Source of the DNA: Bacillota bacterium
GTDB lineage: Bacteria > Bacillota > Sulfobacillia > JAJZYS01 > JAJYTV01
Assembly: GCA_021806845.1 (NCBI GenBank)
Contig: JAKAPV010000084.1
Span: forward strand, 1 to 10,806
Direction: 5' to 3'
DNA: 10,806 nucleotides
Below the pieces are notes generated by a model that saw only the letters and a list, made by a program, of their open reading frames with translations, made no database searches and had not been told where the DNA came from. Positions 6,436-10,806 of this stretch are shown here, in pieces; position 1 is the first letter of the stretch; each line of letters starts with the position of its first letter. The position numbers were made by a program, and so were the translations under genes.

Positions 6436-8625
6436 CTAGGGCTGCTGCGTCCAGGTCGCTCCGCCGTCGCTCGTGCGGTAGAGGCTGCTTGGGCTCATGA
6501 GCCAGCCGTGCTGCGCGTCCGGGAACTGCAGCAAGAGGCCGTTGCCGCTCGGCTGCAGAGCGGCGCCCGGGATGGGGTGCGCCGTCCAGGTCTTGCCGCC
6601 GTCCGTCGTCTGCATGACCACGGTCTTAGGGTCCTGGCTCGTCGGCGCCTGCTCGACCGCCACCCAGCCGTCCTCGGCGGAGGCGAAGTAGACCGCCTGC
6701 CCCCAGTCGCCGCTCGGCAAATGCTGCACGGTCTGCCACGTCTTGCCCCCGTCCGTCGTCTCCTGCAGGATTGCCTTTCCGCTCTGGCTTGCGGAGGTCG
6801 TGAGCTCATACGCGGTCGTCGGGGAGACGAACGAGAACTGCTGGGAGCCGCCCGGAACGCTCTGCCGGCTCAGGAGGGTATGCCACGTCCTGCCGCCGTC
6901 GCTCGTCGCCTCGAACACCAACATGGGGAAGGACTGCGTCTGCAGGACGCCATGCTGGGCGTCGAAGAACTTGACGTACGGGGCGTACGGGAAGAGGGCG
7001 CCCGCGCTTGCGGCAAGCGTCGTGCGGAGTAGCCACGTCCCTCCGCCGTCCGTCGTGCGGTAGATCTTCGCCGAACCTCCGCCCTGCGGGTACTGCACCG
7101 CATAACCCTCGGTCGCGCTCACGAAGGAGATCCCGACCGTATTGGACGGAAGGCGGGAGCGCTCGGTCCAGGTCTTGCCGCCGTCGGTCGTCGCGAGGAA
7201 GGTCTGGGGGTCCGACGGCGTGCCGATCCCGAACCCGACCCGGCTAGTGGTGAAGTCGACGAGCGTTGACGGTGAGAGGCTCGGCAGCACCTGCGTCCAC
7301 GTCTTGCCGCCGTCCGTCGTCTTGATGAGGAAACCCTGCTGCGTCCCGGGACTCTCGCCCGCCGCATAGCCCTCGCTCGCAGAGACGATCGATACGCCGT
7401 TCAGGCTCCAGGCGCGGTTGACACCGATCGTCGTCCAGGTCTTGCCTCCGTCGCGCGTGATCAGGAGGCCGGACGTATACGGGGCCGCTCCGGCGTTCGT
7501 CGGCAGCCAGCCGACCGCAGGCGTCGCGAACGTGACCGGCCCGGGGACAGTGCGCCCCTCGAGAAAGCGCTGGCTCAGGGCGCTGCTGACCGGCTGCTCG
7601 AGCGTCCAGGTCTTGCCGCCGTCGGTGGTCTCGTAGAGGTAGCTCGCCCAGCTTAGGGAGTCCTTGACGTAAAACCAGCCGTCCTGCGCGCTTGCGAAGC
7701 TGACCGCTTCGGAGTAGGACCAGGGGGTCTGGGGTGCGGTGAAGGCGGTGGACCAGGTCTGCCCGCCGTCCGTCGTCTCGAGCAGCACGGCCGTGCAGCC
7801 TGGCACGTTGGATCCCGGCTGCGGAGGCGTGGGACAGGCCTGCCCGGCCACGAATCCGGTCGTCGGGGAGAGGAAGTCCATGTGCGCCGGAGCGACGCCG
7901 CTCGGCAGCGTGAGGGCCGTCCAGGTCTTTCCGTCCGCCGTGTAGAGGATCTTGTCTCCGACGTAGGCGTAGCCTTGCGCGCCGAAGAACTGGAACCCGA
8001 CGCGCAGCGTGACGGTCAGGTTCTGTATCGCCTGCGGCCCGGTCTCGCTGTAGACGACGGTCCAGGTCTGCCCGCCGTTCTGGGTCGAGAGGATCGCAAG
8101 CGGCGGAGTCGCCGCTGCGGGGGCAGTGCCGAATTTCTGTGCGAGCACATAGCCGTGCAGCGCATCCGTGAAGTGCAGCGCGATCGCCCTCAAGCCCTGC
8201 GGCAGGTCGCGCACCGTCCACGACGTTCCGCCGTTCGTGGTCGAGAGCAAGGCGTTCTGTGAATTGTAGCCGCCGAGCGCAACGGTCGCAAAGCCCTGCT
8301 GGCCGGTGAGGAAGTCGACCGCGCTCACGTTGCCGATCGGGATCGCTGGGCCCGTTTTGTTGGTCGTCGTCGCCGGCGGCTTGTTGGGCTCTGTCACATG
8401 CTGACCCAGGAAATACGGCGCTGCGATGAGGATCACCGCCAGCGCGGCGGCCGCGCCGAACCACCAGCCAGACCGGCTCCGGCGCCGGCCGCGGCGCGGC
8501 CCCCTGGAGATCCGCGATTGCACCTCGCTCCACCCGGTGCCCGTATCCACCGGTCCGATCTCCCGATCGAGCGCCTTGCCGAGGCCCTTCAGGCGTTCCT
8601 CCAGGCGGTCGTCCCTAGCGTCCAT
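6436..8625 (-). CDS. Membrane-anchored Asp-box/YCF48-like beta-propeller protein, probable anti-sigma or sigma-linked sensor
   Basis: A 729-residue single-pass membrane protein. Residues 1-53 are a small charged cytoplasmic part ending in an Arg-rich patch. Residues 54-73 form one membrane helix, 76-93 a Thr/Pro linker, and the rest is extracytoplasmic. That part carries 13 copies of a [T/S]xDGGxTW-like motif every 43-57 residues, the pattern of sialidase Asp-boxes and YCF48 propellers, enough for one large or two stacked propellers. Only two cysteines occur, both between the third and fourth motif in ACPTPP...PGC, a likely disulfide. The gene overlaps the ECF sigma gene by 11 bases, with AGGAGGGG 7 bases before its ATG, so the pair is probably coupled. 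An anti-sigma role is inferred from this arrangement. No zinc-type HxxxCxxC anti-sigma motif is present. Enzymatic sialidase activity is unlikely. Confidence 0.85.
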   Translation of the reverse strand: MDARDDRLEERLKGLGKALDREIGPVDTGTGWSEVQSRISRGPRRGRRRSRSGWWFGAAAALAVILIAAPYFLGQHVTEPNKPPATTTNKTGPAIPIGNVSAVDFLTGQQGFATVALGGYNSQNALLSTTNGGTSWTVRDLPQGLRAIALHFTDALHGYVLAQKFGTAPAAATPPLAILSTQNGGQTWTVVYSETGPQAIQNLTVTLRVGFQFFGAQGYAYVGDKILYTADGKTWTALTLPSGVAPAHMDFLSPTTGFVAGQACPTPPQPGSNVPGCTAVLLETTDGGQTWSTAFTAPQTPWSYSEAVSFASAQDGWFYVKDSLSWASYLYETTDGGKTWTLEQPVSSALSQRFLEGRTVPGPVTFATPAVGWLPTNAGAAPYTSGLLITRDGGKTWTTIGVNRAWSLNGVSIVSASEGYAAGESPGTQQGFLIKTTDGGKTWTQVLPSLSPSTLVDFTTSRVGFGIGTPSDPQTFLATTDGGKTWTERSRLPSNTVGISFVSATEGYAVQYPQGGGSAKIYRTTDGGGTWLLRTTLAASAGALFPYAPYVKFFDAQHGVLQTQSFPMLVFEATSDGGRTWHTLLSRQSVPGGSQQFSFVSPTTAYELTTSASQSGKAILQETTDGGKTWQTVQHLPSGDWGQAVYFASAEDGWVAVEQAPTSQDPKTVVMQTTDGGKTWTAHPIPGAALQPSGNGLLLQFPDAQHGWLMSPSSLYRTSDGGATWTQQP
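6449..8243 (-). repeat. Thirteen coding repeats of the Asp-box motif
   Basis: On the plus strand the core GTCCAGGTCTTGCCGCCGTC or a close variant recurs at about 6449, 6584, 6733, 6882, 7033, 7167, 7296, 7433, 7604, 7750, 7919, 8060 and 8216, a spacing of about 130-170 bases. It encodes DGGKTWT and neighbours. The central copies are most alike. The first-translated ones (higher coordinates) are more diverged, reading NGGTSW, NGGQTW and ADGKTW. Confidence 0.85.
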
Positions 8626-9112
8626 GCGAAATCCCCTCCTCCAGGGTGAGCAGCGCGCGCAGATGGCCGCGCGCGCGGTGCAGGATGCTTTTCACGGCGC
8701 CCGTGCGCCTTTGCAGCACCGTCGCGACTTCCGCGAGCGGCAGGTCGAGGGCGTAGTGCAGGAGCACGGCTTCGCGCTCGGGCTGCGGCAGCTTGCCGAT
8801 CGCGTCCACTAGGTCGCGGTCGGCGGGCGCGCCGTCCGCAGACGTTGCCCCTACGTCCGCCTGCAGGTCTTCTGGGTGCCGCCGCTGGCGGCGCTGCGCA
8901 TCGCGCGCGACGTTCAGCGCGACGGTGACGAGCAAAGGGACGGAGAACTGGGCCCGCGGCCCATCCGCATAGCGCAGGTAGCGGATCCAGGCATCCTGCG
9001 CGGCGTCCTGGGCCAGGCCCGGATCATGCAATACGCCGTAGGCGAGGCGGAGCACCCTGCGCTCTTCGCGCCGGTAGAACGCCTCGAACTCCTGCTCTTG
9101 CTGCGGACTCAT
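8615..9112 (-). CDS. ECF-type RNA polymerase sigma factor
   Basis: A 165-residue sigma-70 family factor containing only regions 2 and 4, at the short end for ECF factors. Region 2 spans about 7-78 (EFEAFYRREERRVLRLAYGV, DAAQDAWIRYLRY, ALNVARDAQRR). Region 4 spans about 101-154, with a helix-turn-helix in LPLAEVATVLQRRTGAVKSI (124-143). ATG at 9112 is fixed by AGGAGGT (9118-9124) 5 bases upstream. The frame remains open far upstream, but only as an antisense shadow of moxR. The TAG overlaps the start of the propeller gene. An ECF-like promoter lies just upstream, so the factor probably directs its own transcription. It is divergent from moxR. Confidence 0.95.
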   Translation of the reverse strand: MSPQQEQEFEAFYRREERRVLRLAYGVLHDPGLAQDAAQDAWIRYLRYADGPRAQFSVPLLVTVALNVARDAQRRQRRHPEDLQADVGATSADGAPADRDLVDAIGKLPQPEREAVLLHYALDLPLAEVATVLQRRTGAVKSILHRARGHLRALLTLEEGISHGR

Positions 9113-9154
9113 ATCAGACCTCCTGGCACGCCTGCGCGCATGGGGCGCCAAACA

Positions 9155-9184
9155 GTAGAACGCTGCAAGTCGCAAAGAGGTTGC
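9155..9184 (-). promoter_or_regulatory. ECF-type autoregulatory promoter of the sigma gene
   Basis: Minus strand: TGCAACC, with its core GCAACC at 9179-9184, then exactly 16 bases, then CGTTCTAC (9155-9162). This matches the general ECF layout of an AAC-containing -35 and a CGT-type -10 about 16 bases apart. The start would be near 9150, giving a leader of about 38 bases that contains the sigma ribosome site. The match is by eye. Confidence 0.6.
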
Positions 9185-9234
9185 AGGACCGTTTTCCAGT
9201 ATGCGCCTGTCCGCAGCACCGGGTGAATCGCTTA

Positions 9235-9243
9235 TGGTATCGT
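9235..9243 (+). promoter_or_regulatory. Weak extended -10 candidate for moxR
   Basis: TGG-TATCGT resembles an extended -10 element. Its start would fall near 9250, before the moxR ribosome site (GGGAGG, 9273-9278). No clear -35 box is seen. It is the best plus-strand candidate in this gap but not strong. Confidence 0.25.
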
Positions 9244-9283
9244 CGTTAGGAGACGCGTTCAGAATGTCTCCAGGGAGGCGCTC

Positions 9284-10231
9284 ATGGCGGAACGCGAACC
9301 TGCAAGCCAGCTGGATCCGCGCGTTGAGCGCGTTCTGTTTGAAGTTTCGCGCCAGGTCGTCGGCAAGCGCGACGCGGCGCTGCGGATTTTGTGCGCCATC
9401 GTCGCGGGCGGACACGTGCTGATCGAGGACGTGCCGGGCGTCGGCAAAACGCTGCTCGCGAAGTCCCTCGCGAACGCCTTGGACCTGCGCTTCGCGCGCG
9501 TGCAAGCGACGGCGGACCTCCTGCCGTCGGACATTGTCGGCGTGCACGTCTACGATCCCGCGCGCCAGGCGTTCGACTTCCGCCCGGGGCCAGTCTTCGC
9601 GGAGATCGTGCTGGTCGATGAGATCAACCGCGCGTCGCCCAGGGCCCAGTCCGCGCTGCTCGAGGCGATGGAGGAGGGCCAGGTGACGGCGGAGGGCCAC
9701 ACCTACCCGCTCTCCGATGCCTTCACGGTGCTCGCGACGCAGAATCCCGCTGAGCACGAAGGCACCTACGCCCTGCCAACCTCTGAACTTGACCGCTTCC
9801 TCTTCAAGCTGCACCTCGACTACCCGCAGGCGCGGGAAGAGGAGGATCTCCTGCGCCGCATGTCGTCCGAGATCCGGCCGCAGCCGCTCGCCGCTGCGAT
9901 CGGCCGTCAGGACGTCCTGACCTTGCGGCGCGAATCGCTCGCGATCCACGTGTCGCAGCCGGTGCTGAGCTACGTGCAGGAGATCGTGCGCGCGACGCGG
10001 GTCCACCCCGATGCCGCCCTCGGTGCGAGCCCGCGCGCGGGAGTCGCCCTGTTGCGCTCGGCCAAGGTCTGGGCCAGGCTGCACGGCCGTGGCCACGTCC
10101 TGCCGGACGACGTCCGCGCGCTCGCGCACGACGCGCTGGAGCACCGACTACACGTGCGCAGCGGCCGTCCCGGGGCATGCCTCGACGATGTGCTGGCTTC
10201 GTTGCCGGTGCCGCGCGACGCCAGGGCATGA
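9284..10231 (+). CDS. MoxR-family AAA+ ATPase
   Basis: A 315-residue AAA+ chaperone-like ATPase of the MoxR family, thought to act on partner proteins such as the VWA or DUF58 proteins encoded beside it. Walker A is GVGKT (52-56) within EDVPGVGKTLLAKS, Walker B VLVDEINRA (109-117), and sensor 1 is around LATQNP (150-155). The family block EGTYALPTSELDRFLFK lies at 159-175. The C-terminal lid region contains SPRAGVALLRSAKVWA (about 247-262). Length is normal. ATG is supported by GGGAGG 5 bases upstream. The stop overlaps the start of the DUF58 gene by four bases (ATGA), which indicates a coupled operon. The gene is divergent from the ECF sigma gene, with 171 bases between them. Confidence 0.96.
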   Translation: MAEREPASQLDPRVERVLFEVSRQVVGKRDAALRILCAIVAGGHVLIEDVPGVGKTLLAKSLANALDLRFARVQATADLLPSDIVGVHVYDPARQAFDFRPGPVFAEIVLVDEINRASPRAQSALLEAMEEGQVTAEGHTYPLSDAFTVLATQNPAEHEGTYALPTSELDRFLFKLHLDYPQAREEEDLLRRMSSEIRPQPLAAAIGRQDVLTLRRESLAIHVSQPVLSYVQEIVRATRVHPDAALGASPRAGVALLRSAKVWARLHGRGHVLPDDVRALAHDALEHRLHVRSGRPGACLDDVLASLPVPRDARA

Positions 10232-10806
10232 AGGCTCCCGCCCTGCTGTCTTCCCTCGTGTCCCTCGTCGCCCTCGCCGTGGCGGCGCTTGCCGCCGGCG
10301 GGCGCATTGGCGCCGCGATCGGCGGGATTGCGGCGCTCCTCGTGCTCCTCGCAGCCGCCGCTTACCTCGGATCGGCACCGCTCCGCAGGGCGTCGGCCAG
10401 GCGCAGCCTGCCCGAGGCGCCCGTCGAGGCGGGAAGCGATGTGCCGGTCGCGATCTCCGTATTCCTCCCGGCCAGCTGGCCCCTTCTTGTCCTGGCCGTC
10501 TCCGACCAGCCCCCACCGGCGCTCGGCTCCGTGCCTCGCCCGCGCCTCCTGAGCGGCATGCGCCGGCGCGTCAACCTCGCATACACGCTGCACAGCGTTC
10601 CACGGGGACTGCATCGCTTCTCGGAGATCGCCCTTGAGGCCGGAGATGCCCTGTCGCTCGCTCCGCGCAGGATTGCGCTGCCGTGCCCGGGGCGCATTCT
10701 CGCCTACCCGCAGCGCGTCGCGCTGGACGCACCTCCACCGCGGGGCGGGAGCGACCAGGCGGAGCGGCTGCCGCGCGGTACGCGCGACTTCCAGCCAGGT
10801 GACGCC
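10228..10806 (+). CDS. DUF58 domain-containing membrane protein (3' end outside window)
   Basis: The first 193 residues of a DUF58 protein. Two hydrophobic helices lie at about 4-23 and 26-47, forming an N-terminal hairpin anchor. A beta-rich cytoplasmic or surface region follows, with PVEAGSDVPVAISVFLP (about 65-81) and VPRGLHRFSEIALEAGD (about 124-140). The last residues, RGTRDFQPGD, begin the family signature normally continuing toward an RxIxW-type motif, so the DUF58 core is just past the window. ATG at 10228 overlaps the moxR TGA (ATGA). Pairing of moxR with DUF58, often followed by transglutaminase-like or VWA genes, is common; such genes may lie downstream. Function is unknown, often linked to envelope processes. 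Confidence 0.88.
   Translation, partial: MKAPALLSSLVSLVALAVAALAAGGRIGAAIGGIAALLVLLAAAAYLGSAPLRRASARRSLPEAPVEAGSDVPVAISVFLPASWPLLVLAVSDQPPPALGSVPRPRLLSGMRRRVNLAYTLHSVPRGLHRFSEIALEAGDALSLAPRRIALPCPGRILAYPQRVALDAPPPRGGSDQAERLPRGTRDFQPGDA

Noticed and set aside
6449..8243. CRISPR-like array because of regularly spaced repeated 20-base cores
   Set aside because: The repeats are in frame, imperfect, 130-170 bases apart and encode the DGGKTW motif. They are coding repeats.
6508..8262. Plus-strand frames over the propeller gene carrying repeated VLPPSVV-like strings
   Set aside because: These are the antisense reading of the Asp-box repeat codons, not independent repeat proteins.
6436..8625. Secreted sialidase or photosystem assembly factor
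   Set aside because: Asp-boxes alone are structural. No sialidase Arg triad or FRIP-type motif was seen, and the membrane anchor and sigma linkage point to sensing rather than catalysis or photosynthesis.
9113..10144. Long N-terminal extension of the sigma factor, making a 509-residue protein
   Set aside because: The added 344 residues are antisense to moxR and look non-coding. The ATG at 9112 has an ideal ribosome site and gives a normal ECF N-terminus.
10011..10637. Plus-strand frame spanning the moxR end and the DUF58 start
   Set aside because: It is an out-of-frame shadow of both real genes. The true DUF58 frame begins at 10228 and stays open to the window end.

Overview
The window is a GC-rich bacterial chromosome segment with strong Shine-Dalgarno sequences (GGAGG type), some GTG/TTG starts and short intergenic gaps. 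An ECF sigma / membrane anti-sigma-like pair and a MoxR-DUF58 pair occur together. This would fit a high-GC Gram-positive-type lineage (for example GC-rich Firmicutes, Actinobacteria or Chloroflexi), but nothing in the sequence fixes the taxon. No tRNA, rRNA, CRISPR array, insertion sequence or phage gene was recognised.

Layout. (1) 118-1563, minus: gltX, glutamyl-tRNA synthetase, with a good extended -10 promoter. (2) 1759-2619, plus: a lone DUF2785 protein, ending at a strong hairpin shared with the convergent gene that follows. (3) 2689-3762, minus: an ArsP/DUF318-type membrane permease with a CTCC cysteine cluster. It is divergent from (4) 3893-4786, plus: a LysR-type regulator. The gap between them holds a palindrome that overlaps the -35 box of the permease promoter. 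The lysR strand continues as a compact run: (5) 4786-5319, a MUG/uracil-DNA glycosylase superfamily protein overlapping the lysR stop by one base, and (6) 5341-6372, a GrpB (UPF0157) domain fused to a P-loop kinase-like domain. A second bidirectional terminator closes the run.

(7) 6436-8625, minus: a 729-residue membrane-anchored protein with 13 Asp-box/YCF48-like repeats. It overlaps by 11 bases (8) 8615-9112, minus: an ECF sigma factor. The sigma gene is preceded by a textbook ECF-type promoter (GCAACC, 16 bases, CGTT), so the pair looks like an autoregulated signalling module whose extracytoplasmic sensor is a very large beta-propeller. Divergent from it are (9) 9284-10231, plus: a MoxR-family AAA+ ATPase, and (10) 10228-10806, plus: a DUF58 protein cut off by the window end, overlapping moxR by four bases.

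How they work together. The sigma gene and the propeller gene are probably translationally coupled and act as transcription factor and membrane sensor/antagonist. The LysR protein probably controls the divergent permease, and possibly the glycosylase and GrpB-kinase genes co-transcribed with it. MoxR and DUF58 are a widespread chaperone/adaptor pair. The most unusual items are the sigma/propeller module, the GrpB-kinase fusion, and the glycosylase that lacks the canonical catalytic Asn of MUG.
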